This document shows, one piece after another, positions 44,656-53,298 of a stretch of 64,000 bases of DNA. A program made the translations under genes and the position numbers. This DNA comes from Anaerolineae bacterium (lineage in GTDB: Bacteria > Chloroflexota > Anaerolineae > Aggregatilineales > Phototrophicaceae), in the NCBI GenBank assembly GCA_022822545.1, contig JAJEBE010000037.1, forward strand, positions 18,937 through 82,936, given 5' to 3'. Under the pieces are notes generated by a model. It did no database searches. It saw nothing but the letters and a program-made list of their open reading frames with translations, and was not told where the DNA came from. Each line of letters begins with the position of its first letter. The stretch's first letter is position 1.

Positions 44656-46772
44656 AAACGTCTGCTACGAAAACACTTGTCGCAGATCCGATAGCGATGC
44701 CGCGATGGCAGGGGCGCGCCGCAAGCTCGGCAGCGCCGCGCTGTGTTAAGATTCCGCAGCAGCGCTTCGTCGATTGAAAGCGACCATTCGCGCCGTTCCT
44801 CACGCACCTGGAGATGCGCTTGGCAGAATTGAGCGAACTCCCGCCGCCGCGATAGCCACAGGTAGATATCGGCGCAGGCGATAGAAAACTCCGCCGCTTC
44901 CAGGTCGCCGCCATCGCGGATAGGCACGGGAGCATCATCCGGCAAGGGAATCTGATAGCCCTCGAGGATCATGTGGGCGCAATCCAGCCAGTAGGCGCGC
45001 GTGCCCTTGCGGGTGGGCGCGTTGACCAGTTGCAGCGCGCTCGCCAAGCCCAGCTTCTTAATATCGTTATCGGAAAGCATCTTCGCCAATTCGATGCGCT
45101 CGTCCATATCGGCCGTGGTGATGACCGCGCGCAGTTCAGCCGGGATGGACTTCAACTCCGCCCACTGCGTCAGTTGATCCGCCAGGCTGCCAGGAATCAG
45201 ATTGAGATCGTCAACGGTTGGCGCGACTCGAGCGAAGGTCAAGGTCGCCGGCGTTTGCGCGTATAGATCGCGGATCAGGTTCAGGTCGTGGCGATTCGTC
45301 GCGGCGATCAAACCGGTGGTCGACATGCCGTAGCGCCCGGCGCGACCGCCGATCTGATGAACTTCGCTGGGGTAGAGTTGGCGGTCATCCTTGCCGTCAA
45401 ACTTTTCCGCTTCATAAAAGCAGACGACATCGGCCGGCAAGTTCAGCCCCATGCCCACAGCGTCGGTGGCGACGCAGATTTCCGTTTCGCCGGCGGCAAA
45501 TCGGTCGGCTTGCCGGCGCCGCACTTCGGGCGGCAGGCTACCGTAAACGACTGACACCGCCCGCCCGAGCCGCTCCAGCTTCATCTTCAAGTCGAGCACA
45601 GCCCGCCGTGAGAAGGCGACCAGGATGGTAGAAGGGGGCAGAGACTCCAGCGTGAAATGCTGTTCGGCCAGGGCGATAGGGGCCAGGCGCTGATGTTCGA
45701 CCAATTCGCAGGGAATCTCGGCCGCCTCCGCCAGCACTTCAATCAACTGACGCGCGGTCGGCGGGCCGATGATGTGCATTTCGGGCGCGGCTGATTCCAT
45801 CAAGGCGCGCGTCCAGGCCCAGCCGCGATCAGCATCAGCCAGCATCTGCGCCTCGTCGATGATGACGCAGGCGCCGCTGTCTGCCGCATTGAACATCTCG
45901 ATGGTGGCCGCGGTGATGCGCGCGCCTTCGACCGGGATGTATTCTTCGCCGGTGAGAAGATTGCAGGCGACGCCTTCGTCATTGAGCCGGTCAAATATCT
46001 CGTATGCCAGCAGCCGCAAGGGCGCCAGATACCAGCCGGAGCCGGCGTCTTTCAAGGCCTGCAAGGCATCGTGCGTCTTGCCGCTATTTGGCTCGCCAAT
46101 ATGCAGATAAAGCTGCTGTCCCTCACGATAGGCGTCCCGCCATTTGGGAAAGGCATCTATCAGGCGATTGCGCAATCGCTTCTCCGCCTCTTGCTTGCGC
46201 CGGCGCCGGGCCTTGCCGCCGCGCCGTTTTCGCTTGCCGCGCCCGGCCTTTTCGTCCTCGTCTTCCAGCAGTTGGCTGAATTCCGCGAAGGTTTCGGGCA
46301 GATCCCACAAGCCGCGGACATCGCGCCAGATCAGCCCCTTGCGCGGCAAACCGGCATCGCGCATTTGCCGATCCAGCCGGCGCTGATCCAGCTTGAGCGC
46401 GGACCGCAAGTCTGTCAGGCGCAGCCGCTCGTAGCCGGCGATCATCTCGCGCAGGTCGGGGTCGGCAGCGGTCGGACGGAAGGTGTAGACGGGAAAACGC
46501 AGTTTGCCGCGCGGATCCAAAAAGCTGTCCAATGCCAGTTCCGCCGCCGCTACCCGCAAGGTATCGGCATTGACGCCGGCCAGCTTGGCCGCTTGTTTAA
46601 GGGTGTAACTGCGCGAGCAAACACGCTTCTCTACCGGGTCGTCCTGCTTCGGCGCCGACGCTCCCTCACGCGTCAAATCGCCACAAAGCTCCAGGACGCT
46701 CTGCCAGGCTTGGACATCATTTTCAGCGGTCAAGGCCTGGCTGACATTCTCTATTTCGATAGTCGATTCCAA
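44652..46772 (-). CDS. Suv3-like DExH RNA helicase with zinc ribbon
   Basis: 706 residues. The core has motif I GEPNSGKT (226-233), motif II D306-E-A-Q, motif IV-V region (ILVAFSRR, VATDAVGMGLNLP) and motif VI QIGGRAGR (473-480), a set that matches the mitochondrial degradosome helicase SUV3 rather than the usual bacterial DEAD-box proteins. Before it come a predicted helix-turn-helix (YTLKQAAKLAGVNADTL, 56-72) and a strongly basic stretch (176-201). A C-terminal zinc ribbon has C681, C684, C697 and C700. It starts at TTG 46772 with GGGAG 7 bases upstream, and follows the HNH gene by 43 bases. An RNA-unwinding role is likely. Confidence 0.82.
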   Translation of the reverse strand: MESTIEIENVSQALTAENDVQAWQSVLELCGDLTREGASAPKQDDPVEKRVCSRSYTLKQAAKLAGVNADTLRVAAAELALDSFLDPRGKLRFPVYTFRPTAADPDLREMIAGYERLRLTDLRSALKLDQRRLDRQMRDAGLPRKGLIWRDVRGLWDLPETFAEFSQLLEDEDEKAGRGKRKRRGGKARRRRKQEAEKRLRNRLIDAFPKWRDAYREGQQLYLHIGEPNSGKTHDALQALKDAGSGWYLAPLRLLAYEIFDRLNDEGVACNLLTGEEYIPVEGARITAATIEMFNAADSGACVIIDEAQMLADADRGWAWTRALMESAAPEMHIIGPPTARQLIEVLAEAAEIPCELVEHQRLAPIALAEQHFTLESLPPSTILVAFSRRAVLDLKMKLERLGRAVSVVYGSLPPEVRRRQADRFAAGETEICVATDAVGMGLNLPADVVCFYEAEKFDGKDDRQLYPSEVHQIGGRAGRYGMSTTGLIAATNRHDLNLIRDLYAQTPATLTFARVAPTVDDLNLIPGSLADQLTQWAELKSIPAELRAVITTADMDERIELAKMLSDNDIKKLGLASALQLVNAPTRKGTRAYWLDCAHMILEGYQIPLPDDAPVPIRDGGDLEAAEFSIACADIYLWLSRRREFAQFCQAHLQVREERREWSLSIDEALLRNLNTARRCRACGAPLPSRHRYRICDKCFRSRRF

Positions 46773-46815
46773 ATGTACACTCCCATACTTTTCAGTGACG
46801 GCCGCGCCCGGCTAG

Positions 46816-47280
46816 TCACCAGCGATAGCGCGGCTGATCGTTCCGGTCGCAAGTATCTGACAGGTCTTCCGTCCGTTGATTCGCGGCGAACAGAGGCAAC
46901 TGCTCGCGCGGCTCCAGCATAAAGTGTTGCAGGATTTTATCGACCAGGATTGTACGGCGGCCGGTCGAATTGAAGATTTCAGCGGCAAAACGGGCCGGGT
47001 GCTTCTGTCCCTTGCGCCGATTGCAATCCGGGCAAGCGACCACGAGATTGTCGGTCTCATTGCGGCCGCCCCGATTCAAGCTGACGACATGATCCAATTC
47101 GAAGGTACCTCGAACAAGATTCTCGCCGCACCACTCGCAGCGTCCGCTTGATGCCAGGATGCGGTCGCGCAGGCCGGCGACATCCAACTCGCCATTCGCG
47201 CCACATTTGCGCGCCCTCGCATTAAGATCGGCCAAGTAAGATTGCAGCGCCCGATCATCCAAGATGTCTTGATAAATCAT
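46816..47280 (-). CDS. HNH endonuclease family protein
   Basis: 154 residues. The HNH/beta-beta-alpha-metal core is clear: structural zinc cysteines C48, C51, C83, C86, with ELDHVVSLNRGGRNETDNLVV holding H64 and N78. The N-terminal 40 residues are helical and the C-terminal tail is polar. HNH proteins nick or cut DNA in restriction, recombination or repair. The ATG overlaps the stop of the FHA/winged-helix gene by 4 bases, and the Suv3-like helicase gene follows, so the three look like one operon. Confidence 0.85.
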   Translation of the reverse strand: MIYQDILDDRALQSYLADLNARARKCGANGELDVAGLRDRILASSGRCEWCGENLVRGTFELDHVVSLNRGGRNETDNLVVACPDCNRRKGQKHPARFAAEIFNSTGRRTILVDKILQHFMLEPREQLPLFAANQRTEDLSDTCDRNDQPRYRW

Positions 47281-47972
47281 TCAGCGGCTTCATCCCGAGG
47301 GTTATCCAATCGGAAGCCGTGGCCCCGCACGGTGACGATGTATTGATGCTCGGGATCAACATCCGCCAGACGGTCGCGCAGGCGCCGCACCAAAGCATCA
47401 ATCGCTTGTTCGCTGACGCCCATGCCCATGGCATCGGGCCAGACGGCGTCAACCACATCGCCCCGGCTGCAAACGCCGCCCTGGCTGGCAAACAGAATTT
47501 CCAGCAGACGGTATTGCGGCAGGCTCAAGGGCGGATCAAGCATTTCGTCGCGAATGACGACCTGCCTCGATTCCGGATCGAGGCGCAGGCGCAAGCCGGT
47601 CATGGCGCCGGAGGGAATCACATCGGGCAGAACGCGGCTTGTTGACGGGGCAGTCGCGCCGGAGCCGACGAAGCGCAGCCGGATATCCTTGGCGACGCGA
47701 ATCTCATCGCCGTCTTCCAGTTGCCGCATGCCGGTCAAGCGGTAGCCATTGACCCAGGTGCCGTTCTTGCTGCGCAAGTCTTCTATCACGCAAGCGCCAC
47801 CCTCCATCACAATACGCAGATGCTGACGCGAGATTTGCCGAACGGGTATCACGATTTCGCAGCCATCATCGCGCCCCAACACCATCTCCGCCTGATCGAC
47901 AACCCAATGCGGGTTTGATAACGAGCCGTCCAGCCAGACAATCACTGGAAACTCATCGCTTGTTTGGGACAT
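47277..47972 (-). CDS. FHA domain / OmpR-type winged-helix DNA-binding protein
   Basis: 231 residues. The N-terminal forkhead-associated domain (about 20-105) keeps the phosphothreonine-binding residues: R34 (LGRDDG), S48 and H51 (ISRQHLRI) and N70 (SKNGTWVNG). After a linker, residues 125-225 form a response-regulator type winged helix (PLSLPQYRLLEILF, EQAIDALVRRLRDRL, TVRGHGFRL). There is no receiver domain, so the signal would arrive through a Ser/Thr-phosphorylated partner. It is the first gene of the FHA-HNH-helicase set. A TATAAT lies at 48028-48033 in the right orientation. Confidence 0.88.
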   Translation of the reverse strand: MSQTSDEFPVIVWLDGSLSNPHWVVDQAEMVLGRDDGCEIVIPVRQISRQHLRIVMEGGACVIEDLRSKNGTWVNGYRLTGMRQLEDGDEIRVAKDIRLRFVGSGATAPSTSRVLPDVIPSGAMTGLRLRLDPESRQVVIRDEMLDPPLSLPQYRLLEILFASQGGVCSRGDVVDAVWPDAMGMGVSEQAIDALVRRLRDRLADVDPEHQYIVTVRGHGFRLDNPRDEAAE

Positions 47973-48063
47973 TCAGCCGTACCCTCTAAGCTCTCCAAGT
48001 ACAGCAAACTATGATTCACTGTTGAATATTATACCGCAATATCGATATCGACACGACCACGCA

Positions 48064-48092
48064 TTGCCCGCCTTAGCGCCTGCTTGTATAAT
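48064..48092 (+). promoter_or_regulatory. ftsY promoter
   Basis: TTGCCC (48064-48069), 17 bases, perfect TATAAT (48087-48092). Transcription would start near 48099, about 33 bases before the ftsY TTG codon, which supports that start over the ATG at 48084. Confidence 0.75.
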
Positions 48093-48131
48093 TGCCCGTC
48101 GAGTTTCTTCCAGACGAGGGAGCAAGCGACC

Positions 48132-49052
48132 TTGGCCATATTCCGCCGCGGGCTTAGCAAAACGCGTCAGTCGTTTTTCGGGCGCATCTCGCAGATGCTG
48201 GGCAACACCGAGATTGACGACGATACCTGGGACGACATGGAGACCCTGTTGATTCAGGCCGATGTCGGCTTCGATACGACCATGAAAGTGATCGACAGCT
48301 TGCAGGATCGCGTCCGCGCCGAGGGCATCACCAAAACCACAGAACTGCAAGGCGCTTTGAAAGATACCCTTTCGGCCTTGCTCGAATTTCCGCCGGCGCT
48401 CGATATCTCCGGGCGCGAGCTATCGATCATTTTGGTGGTCGGCGTGAATGGCTCCGGCAAGACGACATCGATCGCCAAGATGGCGCATCGCCTTCAGAAT
48501 CTTTCGCGGCGCAAAGTTATGATCGCCGCCGGCGACACTTTCCGCGCGGCCGCGATCGAGCAACTGCAAACCTGGGGCAACCGCATTAACGTGCCCGTCA
48601 TCGCCAATCGTCCAGGCTCCGACCCGGGCGCTGTTGTCTATGACGCTACGGTCGCCGCCAAAGCGCGCGGCTACGAGATTCTGATCATCGACACGGCCGG
48701 GCGCTTGCAAAACAATTTCAATTTGATGCGCGAACTGACCAAGATCAGCGAGGTCTCGGGCAAGGTCGTGCCCGGCGCGCCGCACGAGGTCCTGCTCGTC
48801 CTGGATGGCACGACCGGGCAAAATGCCATCGAGCAAGCCAAGAAGTTCCAGGAAGCCTCGGGCGTCACCGGCGTCATCGTCAGCAAACTGGACAGCACGG
48901 CGAAAGGCGGCATGGTCTTCTCGATATTTAATGACCTGCAGCTGCCGGTGCATTATCTGGGATTGGGCGAAAGCATCAATGACCTGGTGCTCTTCACGCC
49001 GGAGTTTTTCGTCGACAGCCTTTTCGACGATGAAGATGAGGACGCCGATTGA
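48132..49052 (+). CDS. ftsY: Signal recognition particle receptor FtsY
   Basis: About 306 residues; the SRP receptor GTPase that delivers ribosome-SRP complexes to the membrane. It has the NG domain only, without the long acidic A domain of E. coli. GTPase motifs: G1 VGVNGSGKTTSIAKM, DTAGRLQNN, SKLDSTAKGG and the C-terminal YLGLGESINDLVLF. The start is taken as TTG 48132 with GAGGGAG upstream and a promoter at 48064-48092; the ATG at 48084 lies in the -10 region. The stop overlaps the next gene. Confidence 0.95.
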   Translation: MAIFRRGLSKTRQSFFGRISQMLGNTEIDDDTWDDMETLLIQADVGFDTTMKVIDSLQDRVRAEGITKTTELQGALKDTLSALLEFPPALDISGRELSIILVVGVNGSGKTTSIAKMAHRLQNLSRRKVMIAAGDTFRAAAIEQLQTWGNRINVPVIANRPGSDPGAVVYDATVAAKARGYEILIIDTAGRLQNNFNLMRELTKISEVSGKVVPGAPHEVLLVLDGTTGQNAIEQAKKFQEASGVTGVIVSKLDSTAKGGMVFSIFNDLQLPVHYLGLGESINDLVLFTPEFFVDSLFDDEDEDAD

Positions 49053-49825
49053 TCCTCACGAGCGCCCAAAACAGCAAGATCAAGCTGGTTAATCGTCTGC
49101 GCGGCAAGCGCGGCCGGGAGCAAGCCGGCCGTTTCCTGATAGACTACGAACGCGATCTGCGGCGCGCAATGGATTGCGGCTATGTCCTGGACTTCCTGCT
49201 GCACTGCCCCGAGATTGCCGATATTCGACCCCCGGCCGATATCGAAGCGCATCAGATCAGCCCGCAGTTGATGCGCCGCATCAGCTACCGGGAAAATCCG
49301 AGCGGCATCATCGCGATCATGCGCAGCCAGCCGGCTCAAGGCCGTGCAGAACTAGAGCGCGCGAGGATAGAGCATGCGCTCGCGCTGGTGGACCTGCGCG
49401 TGCCGGGCAATATCGGCGCTTTGCTGCGGACGGCCGATGCCGCCGGCATGGATGCGGTCATACTGGTCGATAACGCTCTCGACCTTTATAATCCCAACAT
49501 CATTCGCAGCAGCACCGGCGCTTGCTTCCGCGATAACATCTTCCAGCTTAGCAGCGACGAAGCTCTGGCCTCCTTAAAAGCCGGAGGTTTCAAGATCGTC
49601 TGTGCCGATGTCGATGGCGCCTCCAGCCCCTTCGATTTTGACTTCGGCGAGAAATGCGCGATTGCGCTGGGTTCGGAAGACAGCGGGCTGACTCGTGCCT
49701 GGATCGACAGCGCCGACAGCCGCCTGCGGATCCCGATGGCGGGCCGCATGAGCGACTCGCTGAATGTCTCAGTCAGCGGCGCTGTTTTGATGTATGAACT
49801 GTATCGCCAGCATCACGCTGGCTAA
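49049..49825 (+). CDS. SpoU/TrmH family RNA 2'-O-methyltransferase
   Basis: 258 residues. An N-terminal substrate-binding domain (1-95, with GRFLIDYERDLRRAMDCG) precedes the SPOUT knot domain: ALVDLRVPGNIGALLRTADAAG, IIRSSTGACFR, IALGSEDSGLTRAW and IPMAGRMSDSLNVSVSGAVL are the three family motifs. Targets may be 23S rRNA (RlmB or TsnR-like) or tRNA. It starts at TTG 49049, overlapping the ftsY stop by 4 bases. Confidence 0.9.
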   Translation: MILTSAQNSKIKLVNRLRGKRGREQAGRFLIDYERDLRRAMDCGYVLDFLLHCPEIADIRPPADIEAHQISPQLMRRISYRENPSGIIAIMRSQPAQGRAELERARIEHALALVDLRVPGNIGALLRTADAAGMDAVILVDNALDLYNPNIIRSSTGACFRDNIFQLSSDEALASLKAGGFKIVCADVDGASSPFDFDFGEKCAIALGSEDSGLTRAWIDSADSRLRIPMAGRMSDSLNVSVSGAVLMYELYRQHHAG

Positions 49826-49857
49826 GGCTAGGCAGAAAGGCGCGGTCCGTAATCAAC

Positions 49858-50943
49858 ATGGAATCCATCATCAGCCAGCTCGGCGAATACAAGCGGCAGA
49901 TCGACGAGTTGATGTCCCGCATTGATATCTCCGGCAAGGTCGCGCAGATCGACAAGCTGGAGGCCGCCGCCAGCGAAGCGAATTTCTGGGATCAGCCTGA
50001 AGCCGCGCAACGGACGATGCAGCAGCTCGCCAGGTTGAAGTCTCTCGTTGACAAGTGGCAGTCGCTGGCCGCGCGCATCGCCGATGCGATAGAACTCGCC
50101 GAGATCGCTGATGCCGATATGCAGGAAGAGTTAGAAGCCGAGGCCGAGGCGCTCGGCGGCATCGTCGAGGCGATGTCGCTGGGGGCGATGCTCTCCGGGG
50201 ATTATGACGACGAAGATGCCATCTTTGCGATCCATGCCGGCGCCGGCGGCGTCGATGCCCAGGATTGGGCGGAAATGCTGGAGCGCATGTACCTGCGCTG
50301 GATGGAGCAGAACGGCTACAAGGCGGAGATCCTCGATCGTAGCAACGGCGATGAAGCGGGCCTCAAAAGCGTGACCATCAGCGTCAAAGGGGATAAGGCC
50401 TTCGGTTACCTGCAAAGCGAAGAGGGCGTACACAGGCTCGTGCGGCTAAGCCCTTTTGACAGCGCCAATCGCCGCCACACCTCCTTCGCCAAAGTCGAGC
50501 TTTGGCCAGATATCCAGAGCGATATCGAAATTGAAGTGGAAGACCGGGACATCCGCATCGATACCTACCGCGCCAGCGGCGCCGGCGGCCAGCACGTGCA
50601 GAAAAACGACACGGCGGTGCGCATCACGCACTTGCCGACCGGTCTCGTCGTGCAATGCCAGAACCAGCGCAGCCAGGCGCAAAACCGGGACCGGGCCATG
50701 CAAATCCTCAAAGCGCGCCTCTTCGAAATGGAACGGGCGAGACAGGAAGCGGAGATGGCGGAGCTGAAGGGTGAAAATGTCGATGCCGGCTGGGGCAATC
50801 AGATACGCTCATACGTCCTCCATCCTTATCAGATGGTGAAAGATCACCGCACAAGCGTCGAAATCGGCAACACCGCCGCCGTCCTTGATGGGCGCCTGGG
50901 CGACTTCATTGAAGCGTTCCTGAGACAGAAAGTGGGCGACTAG
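49858..50943 (+). CDS. prfB: Peptide chain release factor 2
   Basis: 361 residues; it terminates translation at UGA and UAA. The stop-codon-recognition tripeptide is SPF (198-200), diagnostic for RF2, and the GGQ loop is at 243-245 (GAGGQHVQKN). The gene is one continuous frame from ATG 49858, with no in-frame UGA or slippery site near the start, so the autoregulatory +1 frameshift of many prfB genes is absent here. It lies 32 bases after the methyltransferase gene. Confidence 0.96.
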   Translation: MESIISQLGEYKRQIDELMSRIDISGKVAQIDKLEAAASEANFWDQPEAAQRTMQQLARLKSLVDKWQSLAARIADAIELAEIADADMQEELEAEAEALGGIVEAMSLGAMLSGDYDDEDAIFAIHAGAGGVDAQDWAEMLERMYLRWMEQNGYKAEILDRSNGDEAGLKSVTISVKGDKAFGYLQSEEGVHRLVRLSPFDSANRRHTSFAKVELWPDIQSDIEIEVEDRDIRIDTYRASGAGGQHVQKNDTAVRITHLPTGLVVQCQNQRSQAQNRDRAMQILKARLFEMERARQEAEMAELKGENVDAGWGNQIRSYVLHPYQMVKDHRTSVEIGNTAAVLDGRLGDFIEAFLRQKVGD

Positions 50944-51067
50944 CGCAGACATGGTTTCTGCGTCTAGGCTGGGAGGGTTTGCGCTCTCAATTTTCGCCGG
51001 GCTTGGCGACAAGCGAGCCAGAATGTGCTAACCTAGAGTCAAGATTGGCCTTGCAGGTGACTGCCAA

Positions 51068-53284
51068 ATGGTGACCCTGACCAACCTCTATTCCCGCGAT
51101 CTCGAATCCCTGCTGAACGCCCTGCCCGAAATCAAACCTATTGAAGCCGACTTGATCGCGGCCGCCTACCAGCGCGCGGAGAGCGCCCACGCCGGCCAGC
51201 GGCGCAAATCGGGCGAGCCCTACTTCACACATTGCGTGGCGGTGGCGAGCATCCTGGCGGAAATGAAGCTGGATGCCGATACGATCGCGGCCGGCTTGCT
51301 GCACGATGTCGTCGAAGACAGCGATGTGAGCCTCGAGGATTTGCGGGGTGAATTCGGGTCGACGATCGCCAAGCTGGTTGACGGCGTCACCAAATTGAAG
51401 AATCTCCCGATCAAAAATGTCTCGCCAGGCGGCGATACGCGCCGCTCCAGCGCGATCAACCGCGAGATGGAATACATTCGCAAGATGCTGCTGACCATGG
51501 GCGATGATGTGCGCGTGGTGCTCGTGAAGCTCGCCGACCGCCTGCACAACATGCGCACGCTCGGTTATATGCCGCGGCAAAAGCAGCGCGCGGTCGCGCA
51601 AGAAACGATGGATATCTTCGCGCCCCTGGCGAACCGGCTGGGCATCTGGCAGATGAAATGGGAACTGGAAGACCTCAGTTTCCGCTATCTCAATCCGGAA
51701 GCCTATCGCTCAATCGCCAAAGCGCTGGACGAAAGGCGCGATGAGCGCGAAACTTACGTGACGCGCATCAAAGAGCGCCTCAGTACTGAGTTGCAAAAAG
51801 CCCGTATCACCGAAGCCACCATCAGCGCCAGACCAAAACATATCTACAGCATTTACAGCAAGATGACGCGGAAGGACTTGCCGCTGGAGCAGATCTACGA
51901 CATCCGCGGCATGCGCGTCCTGGTTGATAGCCTGGCCGAGTGTTATCTGGCCCTGGGCATCGTGCATAACCTCTGGCGCCCCATACCGGGCGAATTCGAT
52001 GATTACATCGCCAACCCCAAAGACAATTTCTACCGCAGCCTGCATACCGCCGTTCACGATGATGAAGGCAAAACGGTCGAAGTACAGATACGCACCTGGG
52101 AAATGCACGAAGACGCCGAATACGGCATCGCGGCCCACTGGCGCTACAAAGAAGGCAAAAACGGGCATGACCAGGCTTTTGAGCACCGCCTCGCCTATTT
52201 GCGCCGCCTGATGGAATTCGGCCCCGAAGTCAACGATGCCTCGCAATTCGTTGATACGGTCAAGTCGGAAGTCTTCCAGGATCGCGTCTATAGTGTGACG
52301 CCCAATGGCGACATCATCGATTTGCCGGTCGGCGCCACTCCCATCGATTTCGCCTACCACATCCACACCGATATCGGCAATCGCTGCCGCGGCGCCAAAG
52401 TGAATGGCCGGCTGATGCCGCTGAATTACAAGCTGAAAATGGGCGACCAGGTCGAGATTCTGACGGCCAAACGCGGCGGACCCAGCATGGACTGGCTGAA
52501 CCCCGACCTGGACTACGCCGTCACCAATCGCGCCCGCACCAAGATCCGTCATTGGCTGCGCAAGCAAAATCGCGACAAACATATCGTCATGGGACGCGAA
52601 GTGCTGGAGCGCGAGCTCAAACGCCTGGGCGTGTTGGAAAAGGTCACCTTTGAATCGGTCGCGCGCTTGCTAAACTTCGACAAGCTCGACGACTTCCTCG
52701 CCGCCATCGGCGCCGGCGATGTCACCGGTTCGCAGATCACCAACCGCGTGCTCGAAGACGAACGGCGCAAATCGGCCGAGAGCATCAGCGAAGAAGAACT
52801 GCTCAAGAAGCGCAGCAAGCACATCGGCGCCAAGGTCTCCAAAGGCGTGAGCATCATGGGGGCCGGCGGCTTGCTAGTGAACCTTGCGCGCTGCTGCTCA
52901 CCGATGCCAGGCGATGTGATCATAGGCTATATCACGCGCGGACGCGGGGTGACCGTGCATCAGACTGAGTGCCCGAATATTGTCGCCATGCGCGAGACTG
53001 AGCGCTTGATCGATGTCTCCTGGGGGCCAGAAGAAGAGGAGCAGCATTATCTGGTGCCGGTCGAGGTGGTCGCTTACGACCGCGAAGGTTTGCTGCGCGA
53101 GATCAGCACGATCATCGCCGACCAGCGCGTGAATATCGCTTCGGTTGATGTCTCCACGCGTCATCACATCGCCACGCTGAATCTGCAGCTCGAGATCGCC
53201 AGCAACAAGCAGTTGACCCGCATCCTCTCCAAGATTGATCTCATACCCAGCGTCGTAGAGGCGCGCCGGCGCAATACCGGCTGA
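51068..53284 (+). CDS. Bifunctional (p)ppGpp synthetase/hydrolase
   Basis: 738 residues of the RelA/SpoT homologue (Rsh) type. The HD hydrolase domain is complete (HAGQRRKSGEPYFTHC, LLHDVVEDS). The synthetase domain has RPKHIYSIYSKM, DIRGMRVLV and the NFYRSLHTAV strand with VEVQIRTWEMH. TGS (VTPNGDIIDLPVGATPIDFAY), the conserved cysteine region (LVNLARCCSPMPGD) and a C-terminal ACT domain follow. Both activities look functional. ATG 51068 is preceded by an AGGTGA-like site. Confidence 0.95.
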   Translation: MVTLTNLYSRDLESLLNALPEIKPIEADLIAAAYQRAESAHAGQRRKSGEPYFTHCVAVASILAEMKLDADTIAAGLLHDVVEDSDVSLEDLRGEFGSTIAKLVDGVTKLKNLPIKNVSPGGDTRRSSAINREMEYIRKMLLTMGDDVRVVLVKLADRLHNMRTLGYMPRQKQRAVAQETMDIFAPLANRLGIWQMKWELEDLSFRYLNPEAYRSIAKALDERRDERETYVTRIKERLSTELQKARITEATISARPKHIYSIYSKMTRKDLPLEQIYDIRGMRVLVDSLAECYLALGIVHNLWRPIPGEFDDYIANPKDNFYRSLHTAVHDDEGKTVEVQIRTWEMHEDAEYGIAAHWRYKEGKNGHDQAFEHRLAYLRRLMEFGPEVNDASQFVDTVKSEVFQDRVYSVTPNGDIIDLPVGATPIDFAYHIHTDIGNRCRGAKVNGRLMPLNYKLKMGDQVEILTAKRGGPSMDWLNPDLDYAVTNRARTKIRHWLRKQNRDKHIVMGREVLERELKRLGVLEKVTFESVARLLNFDKLDDFLAAIGAGDVTGSQITNRVLEDERRKSAESISEEELLKKRSKHIGAKVSKGVSIMGAGGLLVNLARCCSPMPGDVIIGYITRGRGVTVHQTECPNIVAMRETERLIDVSWGPEEEEQHYLVPVEVVAYDREGLLREISTIIADQRVNIASVDVSTRHHIATLNLQLEIASNKQLTRILSKIDLIPSVVEARRRNTG

Positions 53285-53298
53285 GCCTGCCGCGGCCA

